Assembly (NCBI RefSeq): GCF_038433205.1
Contig: NZ_JBCDNA010000003.1
Span: forward strand, 434,001-498,000
Length of the DNA: 64,000 nt
Direction of reading: 5' to 3'
Origin: Lutimonas vermicola
Lineage (GTDB): Bacteria; Bacteroidota; Bacteroidia; Flavobacteriales; Flavobacteriaceae
Part shown: one piece after another, positions 49,573 through 59,605 of the stretch
Position numbering within the stretch: the stretch's first letter is position 1
How the letters are laid out: every line of letters starts with the position of its first letter
Program-made: the position numbers and the translations under genes
Notes under the pieces: generated by a model
Databases searched by the model: none
Seen by the model: only the letters and a program-made list of their open reading frames with translations
What the model was told of the DNA's origin: nothing

Positions 49573-52476
49573 ATGAAAAAAATTAGACAATTAGTCTTTG
49601 CGATTTTATTTTTGTTGCCCTTGATGATATCCGCTCAGGATCTCATTACAGGTAATGTAAAAGATGACCAGGGAATTGACCTTCCGGGTGTATCAGTAAT
49701 GATACAGGGTACAACCCAGGGAACTGCGACTGACTTTGATGGGAATTTTGAACTCGAAGCAGATGCAGATGCAGTTTTAGTTTTCTCTTATGTTGGTTAT
49801 TCCAACGTTGAACTTCCGGTTTCTGCAAATATGCAGGTTGTGATGCAGGAATCAGCAGAAAGCTTAGATGAAGTAGTACTTATTGGTTATGGACAAACAA
49901 CCAAAAAAGATGCAACCGGTGCTGTTGAAAGAGTTGGTGAAAAAGAGTTCAATGTCGGAGCCATTGCTTCCCCTGAACAATTGATTACCGGTAAAACAGC
50001 AGGTGTGAATGTAACACCCCCAAGTGGTCGACCTGGTGAAACAGGAACCGTGAAAATCAGGGGGGGTATTTCTTCGCTGAGCAACAACGATCCTTTATAT
50101 GTGATTGATGGGGTGCCAATTGACCAGAAAGGTCCGGCTTTGAACTCGATTAACCCTAGTGATATAGAAAGTTTTAACATTTTAAAGGATGCTTCCGCAA
50201 CAGCGATTTATGGTTCGAGAGCTACCAATGGTGTCATTATTATTACGACTAAGTCAGGAAAAATGAATTCTGATTTTAGAGTTGAAATCGACAGTAAGTT
50301 TTCTTCCGGTGTAAAGTCAAATACCATTGACAACCTTAATACGGCTGAGTTTAGAGCGGCGATTAATTCAACACAATCTCAGAATGCACAGGATTTATTG
50401 ACAAATTTTAGCACAAACTGGCAGGATCAGGTTTATCAGACTGCTTTTGGTACTGATAATAACCTTATCCTTTCAGAAGGGTTTGACAACAGCTCTTATA
50501 GAGTGGCATTTGGTTATACATATCAGGGAGGGATCCTTAAGACAGGAAAATTTTCAAGGCCAAGTGTATCGATGAATTTTAGGCAAAACCTGTTTGACAA
50601 TTCATTAAAAATGGATTTTAACCTGCGTGGTTCATGGGTTCAGGAGAGATATGCAGATCAGGGATCCATTGGAACTTCAGTGGCCTTCGATCCTACAAAA
50701 CCTGTTTACAGCGGACAGCCTGAATTCGGAGGATACTGGGAATGGTTAAATGATGATGGAAGTGTCAATACACTTGCTCCGCGTAACCCTCTTGGGCTTT
50801 TAATGCAAAATCAAGACAACGGAAATACACAGCGATATATAGGAAATGCAAAATTTGATTATAAATTTGGATTCCTTGAAGGGCTTAACCTGGTTGTTAA
50901 CTTAGGTTTTGATTATTCAGAGTATCGCGGATCTTTTGTTGTTCCGGCGGAATCAGCTGCGGGGTTCAATGATAAAGGATCTGTAAGAGATTATTCCGGA
51001 TTGAAAAGGAACACGCTTGCGGATGTCTATTTAAACTATGTAAATACTTTTGCTGAAAAGCACAAGGTTGACGTAATGTTGGGTCATTCCTTCCAGGATT
51101 TTTACCGTGAGGACCGCAATGTCACACAAGATGGATTGGGAAGCCCGGCAACAGGAAATTTCAGATTGGTTTCGTTAAATGCTTTGGAATCTTTGTTTGC
51201 ACGTGCTAACTATACTTTTGATGAACGCTACCTCGTTACATTTACTTACCGTCGTGACGGATCGTCAAGATTCGCTCCCGAAAACAGGTGGGCGGATTTC
51301 TATTCAGGTGCATTAGCATGGAATATTTCAGAAGAAGATTTTCTTAAGGATTCGGATGTTTTATCAACATTGAAGCTACGTTTAGGTTTCGGACAAACAG
51401 GTCAGCAGGAAATTGATAAAGATTTCGGATACTTGCCAATCTATACGCCTGGTGATGCAGGGGTAAGATATCCTTTCGGATCTGACTATCATTACACCTT
51501 GAGACCTGAGGGATACGACAAGAATATCAAGTGGGAGGAATCAGAGACCTACAACATTGGTATAGACTTTGGTTTTATGAACGACAGGCTTTCAGGTTCT
51601 GTTGAATACTTTAAAAGAGAATCAAGTGATATCTTGAGTACAATTGCTCCGCCTGCAGGATCTAATTTGACCAATAACCTTTATACGAATATTGGAGACC
51701 TTTCAAGTGAGGGGGTTGAATTTACAATAAATGCTGATATTTTTCAAAAGGAAAACTTTACCTGGAACGTGAACTTCAACGCAACCTGGTTAAACAATGA
51801 GATCAAGAAATTAAATAATTTTGAAGACCCTCTTTCTCCCGGTATTGCACAGGGAGAAATCGGTGGTGGTGTTGGAAATACGATTCAAACGCATAAAGTT
51901 GGATATCCACAATTTTCTTATTTGGTATATGAACAGGTATATGATACATCGGGTATGCCGCTTGAGGGCGTATATGTTGATCAAAACAATGATGGTGTGA
52001 TCAATGACAGTGACAAGAGAATTTATAAAAATCCGAATCCGGATTATTTAATGGGTTTCTCATCTTATATGAATTTTCACAACTTTGACCTTTCATTTAC
52101 TTTGAGAGCTTCTCTAGGAAACTATGCGTATAACAATGTGAGTTCTGCAACGGGTTATTACGGGGCATTGTATGAATTAGGAACACTGAGGAACATCCAT
52201 TCTTCGATTAATGATACAGAATTCAACACCCAGCAATTATGGTCAGATTATTATATTCAAGACGCTTCTTTCTTAAGGATGGATAATATTTCTTTGGGCT
52301 ATACCTTTGATAACTTAAAAGATGGAGATGTTGGTTTTAGACTTTACACCACTGTTCAAAATGTATTTGTACTTACTGAATACGAGGGATTAGACCCGGA
52401 AATAAGTGGAGGTATCGATAATAATTTTTATCCAAGACCAAGAACCTTCTTACTTGGATTTAATATTAACTTTTAA
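49573..52476 (+). CDS. susC: SusC/RagA-type TonB-dependent outer-membrane transporter
   Basis: 967 residues. Signal peptide (LVFAILFLLPLMISAQ), CarboxypepD_reg-like domain (ITGNVKDDQGIDLPGVSVMI to VSANMQVVMQES), TonB-box region (LDEVVLIGYGQTTKKD), plug (GVNVTPPSGRPGETGTVKIRGG; NDPLYVIDGVPI; SIKDA-like NILKDASATAIYGSRATNGVIIITTKSGK), then the barrel ending RPRTFLLGFNINF. It imports maltooligosaccharides captured by SusD. It lies 8 bp upstream of susD and is the first gene of the plus-strand half of the locus. Confidence 0.96.
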   Translation: MKKIRQLVFAILFLLPLMISAQDLITGNVKDDQGIDLPGVSVMIQGTTQGTATDFDGNFELEADADAVLVFSYVGYSNVELPVSANMQVVMQESAESLDEVVLIGYGQTTKKDATGAVERVGEKEFNVGAIASPEQLITGKTAGVNVTPPSGRPGETGTVKIRGGISSLSNNDPLYVIDGVPIDQKGPALNSINPSDIESFNILKDASATAIYGSRATNGVIIITTKSGKMNSDFRVEIDSKFSSGVKSNTIDNLNTAEFRAAINSTQSQNAQDLLTNFSTNWQDQVYQTAFGTDNNLILSEGFDNSSYRVAFGYTYQGGILKTGKFSRPSVSMNFRQNLFDNSLKMDFNLRGSWVQERYADQGSIGTSVAFDPTKPVYSGQPEFGGYWEWLNDDGSVNTLAPRNPLGLLMQNQDNGNTQRYIGNAKFDYKFGFLEGLNLVVNLGFDYSEYRGSFVVPAESAAGFNDKGSVRDYSGLKRNTLADVYLNYVNTFAEKHKVDVMLGHSFQDFYREDRNVTQDGLGSPATGNFRLVSLNALESLFARANYTFDERYLVTFTYRRDGSSRFAPENRWADFYSGALAWNISEEDFLKDSDVLSTLKLRLGFGQTGQQEIDKDFGYLPIYTPGDAGVRYPFGSDYHYTLRPEGYDKNIKWEESETYNIGIDFGFMNDRLSGSVEYFKRESSDILSTIAPPAGSNLTNNLYTNIGDLSSEGVEFTINADIFQKENFTWNVNFNATWLNNEIKKLNNFEDPLSPGIAQGEIGGGVGNTIQTHKVGYPQFSYLVYEQVYDTSGMPLEGVYVDQNNDGVINDSDKRIYKNPNPDYLMGFSSYMNFHNFDLSFTLRASLGNYAYNNVSSATGYYGALYELGTLRNIHSSINDTEFNTQQLWSDYYIQDASFLRMDNISLGYTFDNLKDGDVGFRLYTTVQNVFVLTEYEGLDPEISGGIDNNFYPRPRTFLLGFNINF

Positions 52477-52484
52477 AAGCATTG

Positions 52485-54519
52485 ATGATGAAAATATTTA
52501 ATAATATAAAATTTAAAGTAGGTATTGTCGCCTTCGTGCTTGCGCTTGGATTAGTTTCCTGTGAAAGTGAGTTAGACAAACAACCTGTTACTGAACTTAC
52601 CGAAAGTCAGGCTTTTGCCGACCCTGAGGCATATTCAGAATTCTTGGCCAGGGTATACGCAGGTATTTCGGTAAGTGGCCAGGAAGGACCAGCTGGTAGA
52701 CCAGATATTCAAGGTATTGATGAAGGGTTCTCCAATTATTTACGCCAGTATTGGAAACATCAGGAATTGAATACTGATGAAGCAATCATCGCATGGAATG
52801 ACGGAACGATCCACGATCTGCACAACCATGTATGGACGCCTTCCAATGAATTTATCAGGGCCATGTATGACCGTATCTATTTCCAGATCGGTATTGCCAA
52901 TCAGTTCTTAAGAGAAACGACTGATGAAAAATTGGAGAGCCGTGGAGTTGATGCAAACTTAAAGGCAGAAATTCAGGTATTTAAAGCTGAGGCCAGATTC
53001 ATGAGAGCCTTGAGTTATACACACGCCATTGACTTTTATGGAAACATTCCCTGGGTGACTGAGGAAGATCCTGTGGGGAACTTCTTTCCAAAACAAGCAA
53101 GCAGAGCTGAAGTTTTCAACTGGATAGTAGGTGAATTGGAGGCTATCGAACCTATTTTGGTTGGAGCACGTCAAAACGCCTATGGCAGAGCCGATCAGGG
53201 TGCGGCCTGGATGCTTTTGGCTAAATTACACTTGAACTCAAATATATATGCAGGTGTTGCAGAAGGTTTAGCCGCTCAAAACGCTATGGAATATATCAAC
53301 AAGGNNNNNNNNNNNNNNNNNNNNNNNNNNNNNNNNNNNNNNNNNNNNNNNNNNNNNNNNNNNNNNNNNNNNNNNNNNNNNNNNNNNNNNNNNNNNNNNN
53401 NNNNAGGTGATCGGTGCAGGTTATTTCCTGACTGATAATTACGGAGATCTCTTTCTGGCTGATAATGACATCAATGGTTCTGAGAATGAGATCATCTTCC
53501 CGATTCGTTTTGACGGATTAAATACAACCGGATATGGAGGAACAACTTTCCTTGTACATGCTCCCATAGGTGGTAAAATGGTTGCCTCTGATTACGGTGT
53601 AAGCAGCGGTTGGGGCGGACTCAGGACCACCAAGAATTTTGTACAGCAGTTTGATGCCGGTGTTGACCTTGATGCTTTGAATACAGGTATTGGATCCACT
53701 TCAAAATGGGGCCTTGTAGGGAGTTCCACTACAAATGGATGGGATGGTCCTGATATGGTCATGTATAAATCAAGTGCTGATCAATATGGTATTTATGCCC
53801 AACTGGTTGCCGGTGAGTTCAAGTTTCGTTTTGACTGGGAAGAAAGTGGATGGAATGTAAATTTAGGTGATAATAACGGTGATGGCAATCTTCAGGATGG
53901 TGGATCAAATATTTCCATTCCTGCTGACGGAGCCTACTATATTGCGTTAAACAAAGCGAGTAACACCTACACCGTGACTCCTGTAGGAGATGGAAGGGCA
54001 AATTTCTTTACAGAAGACCAGACGCTCGAAATCGAAGACCCTTTCAATTTCTCTAATGGATATGCGATAGAAAAATTCATAAATCTGGATGTCAATGGAA
54101 ACCAGGGCTCGGATGGGTCAGGTGAATTTGTTGATGTTGATTTCCCGATGTTCAGATTAGGGGATGCCTACCTCATGTATGCTGAAGCCTTTCTAAGAGG
54201 CGGTGGTGGAAGCGCAAGCGAAGCTGCGGGCTATATCAACAAGTTGAGAGAAAGAGCCTATGGCAGTCCGGCAGGAAATATTGATGCTACTGATTTAACC
54301 CTGGATTTTATTCTTGATGAGAGGTCCAGAGAACTGCATTGGGAAGGACACAGGAGAACCGACCTGATACGTTTTAACCAGTTTACCGAGAATGGCGTAT
54401 GGCCATGGAAAGGTGGGGTAATGGAAGGAAAACCTACAGAAAAATTTAGAGATCTTTACCCGATCCCCTCTTCAGATATTATTGCAAACCCTGATTTGGA
54501 ACAAAACCCGGGTTATTAA
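52485..54519 (+). CDS. susD: SusD/RagB-type glycan-binding lipoprotein with embedded SusE/F-like module, split by assembly gap
   Basis: Start at ATG 52485 (52488 also possible). Lipoprotein signal VGIVAFVLALGLVSCESELDK. TPR-like SusD helices include LRETTDEKLES and EARFMRALSYTHAIDFYGNIPWV. A 100-N gap at 53305-53404 interrupts the frame. The sides read MEYINK and VIGAGYFLTDNYGDLFLAD, which are contiguous in the family. Between FVQQFDAG and FFTEDQTLEIEDPFNFSNGYAIEKF lies an extra ~95-residue module (WGLVGSSTTNGWDGPD to TYTVTPV, nt ~53700-53990). It resembles the repeats of the adjacent SusE. The tail MFRLGDAYLMYAEAFLRG and RTDLIRFNQF is canonical. It binds starch-type glycans on the cell surface. 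Confidence 0.93.
53305..53404. other. assembly gap (100 N) inside susD
   Basis: Exactly 100 N, the usual placeholder for a gap of unknown size. Flanking bases end in AGG on the left and begin with AGG on the right. Merging that 3-nt overlap restores frame as AAC AAG GTG ATC (N-K-V-I), so probably no sequence is missing. Confidence 0.95.
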
Positions 54520-54539
54520 TTTAAAAACATAGATATATC

Positions 54540-55859
54540 ATGAAAAAATATATAAATAGAATTTTGTTCTTAATGATCTTCACAACTTTGATTTTTGGTT
54601 GTGAGGATGATGATGTTGTTGCGATCAATCAAAATTTTACAACGACCGTTGGCCTTGACCAGTCAGATGTTAACCTTGAAGATTCAAAGGCTGACGACAA
54701 GGCTCTTGAAGTTACATGGACCCAGCCCGATTTTGGTTATAATGCGGCTGCTGAGTATAACATACTTTTTGACATTAGCGAGGAATTTTCTTCGCCACAG
54801 GTCATACCTGGAGGCAAAGACATGGTAGATGGCACTTTTAAGAAGACATTTACACATGAGCAACTGAATAAGATCGTGTTAAATTTAGGCATTGAGCCGG
54901 GCACATCTACAGCTGTTTATGTCAAGGTCGACATCTTATTGTCAAAACAGTATGATAAGGCCTCGGCAGCAGAAATGTTTAAGGCAACTGCCTATTCTGG
55001 AGTACTAGACCTTGAAACTCCTTGGGGAGTGGTGGGAAGTGCCACTCCGAATGGATGGGACGGACCGGATGTACCCTTCTATCAATCTGGAGAGACTGGT
55101 ATTTATGTAGCCTATATCACCATGATCGAGGGGGAATGGAAGATCAGAAAAGACAATGACTGGACTGTAAATTACGGTTCTGATGATGGTGTCAACCTAA
55201 AACAGGATGGAGCCAATCACAAGACTGTTGAGGGTACTTATAAGATCACTTTTGATGAAGCAAACCTTACCTATACCATTGAAACATATAGCTGGGGCTT
55301 GGTTGGTGACGCTACAGAATTCGGATGGGACAAACCTGATGTACCATTAATGTATGATTCTTGTTCAGATACCTGGAGAACTGATGTATACCTCAAAGAA
55401 GGCAAAGTTAAAATACGTCAGAATGAGGATTGGGCAGTGAATTATGGATCAGATGCGGCTGACGGAACTTTACAGCAGAACGGAGCCGATATAGCAGTTA
55501 CACAGGGATATTACCATGTGACTGTCGACTTCAATAATCTTACTTACAGCATTGAAAAGACAAGCGTATATGGTGTTGTTGGTTCAGGATATAATGACTG
55601 GGGTGGAGCTGGGCCAGACTTCGCGTTCACACCTGATTTTTGTAATGAAGGCCTATACTATGCCAACGGAGTAACCTTGCTGGATGGCGAGATCAAGTTC
55701 AGGGTGAACCAGGACTGGGCCGTCAACTACGGTGATGATGGTTTAGATGGTATTTTAGAATTAGATGGGGCCAATATTCCTAGTACGGCAGGGACGTATG
55801 ATATTGTACTTGATTTTACAAATCCAAGCGTACCTACCTATACAATTACACCAAAATAG
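54540..55859 (+). CDS. SusE/SusF-type starch-binding lipoprotein with three binding modules
   Basis: 439 residues. Lipoprotein signal (FLMIFTTLIFGCEDDD, Cys 21), an N-terminal SusE Ig-like domain (~30-150), then three consecutive modules. They begin WGVVGSATPNGWDGPD, WGLVGDATEFGWDKPD and YGVVGSGYNDWGGAGPD; each contains a W-x-V-NYG-D-D/A core (NDWTVNYGSD, EDWAVNYGSD, QDWAVNYGDD) and ends in a TYTI/TYSI strand. They match SusE/F carbohydrate-binding modules. It lies 20 bp after susD and is followed by a strong terminator. Confidence 0.92.
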   Translation: MKKYINRILFLMIFTTLIFGCEDDDVVAINQNFTTTVGLDQSDVNLEDSKADDKALEVTWTQPDFGYNAAAEYNILFDISEEFSSPQVIPGGKDMVDGTFKKTFTHEQLNKIVLNLGIEPGTSTAVYVKVDILLSKQYDKASAAEMFKATAYSGVLDLETPWGVVGSATPNGWDGPDVPFYQSGETGIYVAYITMIEGEWKIRKDNDWTVNYGSDDGVNLKQDGANHKTVEGTYKITFDEANLTYTIETYSWGLVGDATEFGWDKPDVPLMYDSCSDTWRTDVYLKEGKVKIRQNEDWAVNYGSDAADGTLQQNGADIAVTQGYYHVTVDFNNLTYSIEKTSVYGVVGSGYNDWGGAGPDFAFTPDFCNEGLYYANGVTLLDGEIKFRVNQDWAVNYGDDGLDGILELDGANIPSTAGTYDIVLDFTNPSVPTYTITPK

Positions 55860-55880
55860 AATTGATTGTAAACATGAAAA

Positions 55881-55911
55881 AGGGCTGTGTGAATAATACA
55901 GCCCTTTTTTT
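55881..55911 (+). terminator. intrinsic terminator between susE and the secreted amylase
   Basis: 8-bp stem AGGGCTGT / ACAGCCCT (11 bp counting flanking A-T pairs), 9-nt loop, seven T. It separates susCDE from the amylase gene 22 bp later, so the amylase depends on read-through or an unseen promoter. Confidence 0.88.
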
Positions 55912-55933
55912 CCTTTAATTAAAACCGGAACAT

Positions 55934-58483
55934 ATGCATAAAATTTTACTTTTTATCTTTGTCTTTACTACATCTTTAGTTGCTCAGCAACAAACCGTTA
56001 CTTTTGATATCGATCCGTCCTCATTTGCTGAAGATGAAATGATCACCATCACTGCCTCTGGTTTTAACCCTGCTGTTTGGGGTGTCACCGATGTGTATTT
56101 ATGGGCATGGTCCACGGCAAGCGGCGTAGAACAAGATGCTCCTAATAATGGAGAGTGGACAAATTCGGATGAGGCACAAAAAATGACCAATAACGGCAAT
56201 GGCAGTTATTCTATTTCTTTTGTTCCCAAAGATTTTTATGGAAGAACTGGTCTTGAAAGCATTGGATTTTTGGTAAAGGCCAAAAATGGTGACGGCGATA
56301 AAAAATCACAGGATAATGTCGTTACTATTGGAGCAATTGTGATACCTCCTGTAACAGAAGCACCTGTCCCAAACGGGATGCTCGACGGGATTAACCTCAA
56401 TCCAAACGACAACACCAAAGCGACCCTGGTACTTTATGCACCCTTAAAGACGTTCGTCTATGTACTTGGTGATTTTAACAATTGGGAAAAGAACGATAAT
56501 TACCTCTTAAAAAAAGACAGTGCCAAAAACAGGTTTTGGATAGAACTCACGGGCTTAACGCCAAAGTTTGACCATATGTATCAGTATTTGGTAGACGGGG
56601 CCATACGAGTTGCAGACCCTTATTCAACAACGATTCTTGATGATTTTAATGATCAGTTTATCGATGATGTAACCTATCCCGATTTACCGGATTATCCAAG
56701 CGGGAGCACCAGCCATGCCGTTACTTTATTAAGAACAGGAGATGATGATTTTATTTGGCAGACAAATAGCTATGATCTTCCTGAAAAAACGGATCTGGTC
56801 ATCTATGAACTCTTATTGAGAGATTTTGATGGTTTGCACAGTTTTGATGCATTAAAGGCAAGATTGGATTATCTGGAAGAACTGGGAGTGAATGCCATTG
56901 AGTTGATGCCAGTAAGTGAATTTGACGGGAATGAATCCTGGGGTTATAACCCGTCTTTTCATATGGCCTTAGACAAGTATTACGGTACGCCAAAGGCGTT
57001 TAAACAACTGATCGATGAATGCCATAAACGAAATATCGCGGTTATCTTAGATGTGGTCTATAACCATGCTACCGGCCAAAACCCGTATTACAGGATGTGG
57101 AATGACAGCAATGGCGGATACGGAGGACAGGCCAGTGCAGACAGCCCTTTCTTTAACCGGGTGGCTACACATTCGTACAGCGTATTCAATGATTTTAACC
57201 ATAGCAAACAAGCGACCAGGGATTATGTAAAAAGGACGACTCAATACTGGATAGATGAGTACAGAATTGATGGATTCAGATGGGATTTGACAAAAGGCTT
57301 TACTCAAAACTGCACTCCTTCTGATGAAGGGTGTACGGGTTCGTATCAAGCTGACCGGGTGGCGGTTTTAAAAACTTATGCTGATTACCAATGGGACGTA
57401 GACACTGATTTCTATATTATATTTGAGCACCTGGGTACCAATACCGAAGAAACCGAATGGGTCAATTACAGGCTCAATGAAGGAAAAGGAATCATGATGT
57501 GGAGTAATCTTTCAGGTGCGTATAATGAAAGCACCATGGGCTATCACGACAGTAGTGGTAAATCTGATTTCTCATGGATTGATTACAAAAACAGGAACTG
57601 GACAGTACCTTCCAATGTAGCTTATATGGAAAGTCATGATGAGGAACGTTTGATGTATAAAAACCTGGAATTTGGCAATTCGAATGGAGGGTACAATGTT
57701 AAAGATGTTTCCACTGCATTGACAAGGGAGAAAATAGCAGGAGCCTTTTACTTTACCGTTCCCGGACCGAGAATGATCTGGCAATTTGGTGAACTGGGCT
57801 ATGATTATAGCATCAATTATTGCCCAAATGGATCGATCAACAACAATTGCCGGGTGAGTAATAAACCCATTCGCTGGGATTATCTTGATGATCCTGAAAG
57901 AAAGGCCATTTACGATGTCTGGGCCAAACTGATCAAGTTGAGGTTACAAGAACAGATTTTTCAAACAGGGAATTTTACTGTTGACGCCGGTGCAAGCACA
58001 GGGTTGAAAAAAATTCAACTTACAGATGATGACGGTAATGCTGTTTTAAAACATATAACTATTATAGGCAATTTTGGGCTTACCCCACAAAGTATCAATC
58101 CTGAATTTCAAAAGACAGGAACCTGGTTTGACCTCTTAAATGATAATGTTGAACTGAACGTTTCTAATGTCAACCAGCCAATCTCCCTTCAACCCGGTGA
58201 ATTCAGGATATATGGCAGCAGTATGGTTGTTTTACCTGTGCAGGAATACGACCCTTTGGGAGGATTAAATATTTATCCCAACCCGGCGACGAATACTTTC
58301 AGAATCAATAAAAATGTAAAAAAGGTTGAAATATTCGACCATACGGGGAGATTGATCACAAAGTATTCAGGGGATTTTTACCCTGACAAGGAGTATGACA
58401 CCTCCTTTTTAAAACCTTCTATCTATTTCTTAAGAATTAGTTCTGAAGTAGGAACCAGCTCCAAAAGACTGATTATTGAGTAA
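55934..58483 (+). CDS. T9SS-secreted GH13 alpha-amylase with N-terminal binding domains
   Basis: 849 residues. Signal peptide (LLFIFVFTTSLVAQ), an N-terminal beta domain (~20-125: VTFDIDPSSFAEDEMITITASGF), a CBM48-like domain (TLVLYAPLKTFVYVLGDFNNWEKN), then the GH13 barrel: I ILDVVYNHATGQNP, II RIDGFRWDLTKGF, III FYIIFEHLGTN, IV YMESHDEERLM. The last ~75 residues (LNIYPNPATNTFRI; VEIFDHTGRLI; KPSIYFLRI; SKRLIIE) are a type A T9SS sorting domain, so the enzyme is sent to the cell surface or medium. It would start polymer breakdown outside the cell. Confidence 0.95.
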   Translation: MHKILLFIFVFTTSLVAQQQTVTFDIDPSSFAEDEMITITASGFNPAVWGVTDVYLWAWSTASGVEQDAPNNGEWTNSDEAQKMTNNGNGSYSISFVPKDFYGRTGLESIGFLVKAKNGDGDKKSQDNVVTIGAIVIPPVTEAPVPNGMLDGINLNPNDNTKATLVLYAPLKTFVYVLGDFNNWEKNDNYLLKKDSAKNRFWIELTGLTPKFDHMYQYLVDGAIRVADPYSTTILDDFNDQFIDDVTYPDLPDYPSGSTSHAVTLLRTGDDDFIWQTNSYDLPEKTDLVIYELLLRDFDGLHSFDALKARLDYLEELGVNAIELMPVSEFDGNESWGYNPSFHMALDKYYGTPKAFKQLIDECHKRNIAVILDVVYNHATGQNPYYRMWNDSNGGYGGQASADSPFFNRVATHSYSVFNDFNHSKQATRDYVKRTTQYWIDEYRIDGFRWDLTKGFTQNCTPSDEGCTGSYQADRVAVLKTYADYQWDVDTDFYIIFEHLGTNTEETEWVNYRLNEGKGIMMWSNLSGAYNESTMGYHDSSGKSDFSWIDYKNRNWTVPSNVAYMESHDEERLMYKNLEFGNSNGGYNVKDVSTALTREKIAGAFYFTVPGPRMIWQFGELGYDYSINYCPNGSINNNCRVSNKPIRWDYLDDPERKAIYDVWAKLIKLRLQEQIFQTGNFTVDAGASTGLKKIQLTDDDGNAVLKHITIIGNFGLTPQSINPEFQKTGTWFDLLNDNVELNVSNVNQPISLQPGEFRIYGSSMVVLPVQEYDPLGGLNIYPNPATNTFRINKNVKKVEIFDHTGRLITKYSGDFYPDKEYDTSFLKPSIYFLRISSEVGTSSKRLIIE

Positions 58484-58505
58484 TGTATATTCGGTAATGA
58501 ACAAT

Positions 58506-58537
58506 AAAAAAGACTGCTGTATACAGCAGTCTTTTTT
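58506..58537. terminator. bidirectional terminator between amylase and rluB
   Basis: 14-bp perfect stem AAAAAAGACTGCTG / CAGCAGTCTTTTTT with loop TATA between convergent genes. Confidence 0.92.
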
Positions 58538-58587
58538 ATGTATGATCAATGATTTTACACAGAAGGTCATCAAGGCCTCATGTGTAA

Positions 58588-59490
58588 TCAGATCATTTTT
58601 AAATTATTTACTTCCTGCTCGGTTAAGTGGCGCCATACTCCCCTGCCAAGATTTCTTTTGGTAAGCCCTGCAAAAATGACCCTGTCAAGTTTGAGCACGT
58701 TATAACCAAAATGTTCGAAGATTCTTCTCACAATTCTATTTCGTCCTGAATGTATCTCTATACCTACTTCAAATTTTGGTTTGTTTTCTATGTAGGAGAT
58801 TTTGTCGACGAATACCATTTTACCGTCAAGCACAAAGTTCTCGGAGATCTTTTTCAGATCCTCCATTGACAATTTTTTGTCGAGGGTAACATGATAAAGT
58901 TTTTTCACATTGTGTTTGGGGTGCGTTAGTTTCTTTGCCATTTCACCATCATTGGTAAAGAGCAGTAAACCAGTAGTTTGTCTGTCGAGCCTTCCAACCG
59001 GGTAAATTCTTTCCTTGGTCGACCTGTGGATCAATTCCATCACAGTTTTTCTGCTTTTTTCATCGTCCATGGTGGTAATATAGTTCTTAGGCTTATTGAG
59101 CAAAACATATCGTTTTGCCTCCGGGGAGATCAACACATCGTCAAACCGAACTTCATCGCCAGGCTTCACTTTATAACCCATTTCGGTAATGATCTTTCCA
59201 TTAACAGTGGCACTGCCTGCGCTGATATAAGTATCTGCTTCTCTTCGTGAGCAGATACCCGAATTAGCGATATACTTATTCAGCCTTATCTCCTCAGAAT
59301 CTGTGGTTTTCTTTAATTTGGATGGCCCCTTTTTAAAAGATTTGATTTTTTCAGGATGTGGCCTGAAGTTTTTGTCTTTTGATTTTCCTTTAAAAGATCC
59401 TGAAGTTGATGCATTTGATTCCTTGCCTTTAGCACTGCTGCCGGCTCCTCGCTCCTGTCGTCCTCTCGACGAGTTGTTTTTTGCGGTCAT
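58588..59490 (-). CDS. rluB: rRNA/tRNA pseudouridine synthase, RluB/RsuA family
   Basis: 300 residues from ATG 59490 (MTAKNNSSRGRQER). A long basic, Ser/Gly/Lys-rich disordered N-terminus (~1-68) precedes the S4 RNA-binding domain (IRLNKYIANSGICSRREADTYISAGSATVNG). The RsuA/RluB catalytic domain follows with YPVGRLDRQTTGLLLFTNDG, where the Asp of GRLD is the catalytic nucleophile, and EIHSGRNRIVRRIFEHFGY. It modifies uridines, probably in 23S rRNA. The basic extension is common in Bacteroidota homologues. It is monocistronic, convergent with the amylase. Confidence 0.92.
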   Translation of the reverse strand: MTAKNNSSRGRQERGAGSSAKGKESNASTSGSFKGKSKDKNFRPHPEKIKSFKKGPSKLKKTTDSEEIRLNKYIANSGICSRREADTYISAGSATVNGKIITEMGYKVKPGDEVRFDDVLISPEAKRYVLLNKPKNYITTMDDEKSRKTVMELIHRSTKERIYPVGRLDRQTTGLLLFTNDGEMAKKLTHPKHNVKKLYHVTLDKKLSMEDLKKISENFVLDGKMVFVDKISYIENKPKFEVGIEIHSGRNRIVRRIFEHFGYNVLKLDRVIFAGLTKRNLGRGVWRHLTEQEVNNLKMI

Positions 59491-59605
59491 TTGTAAAAAT
59501 TTTTGCAAAAGTACGAAATCATTTCAATAAGTACTTGATATTCTGTCTTTAGCTTTGCCAAAAAATATTAATTTTATAATGTCTTATATATTTAATTGCA
59601 TTGGA

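Noticed and set aside
52485..54519. susD as two genes or a pseudogene
   Set aside because: The break coincides with the 100-N gap, and joining the AGG ends restores a normal SusD frame.
59550..59557. TAGCTTTG as promoter of the 59606 gene
   Set aside because: The -7 match is exact, but the only nearby TTG gives a spacing of ~12 nt, too short for the Bacteroidota promoter, so it is not annotated.
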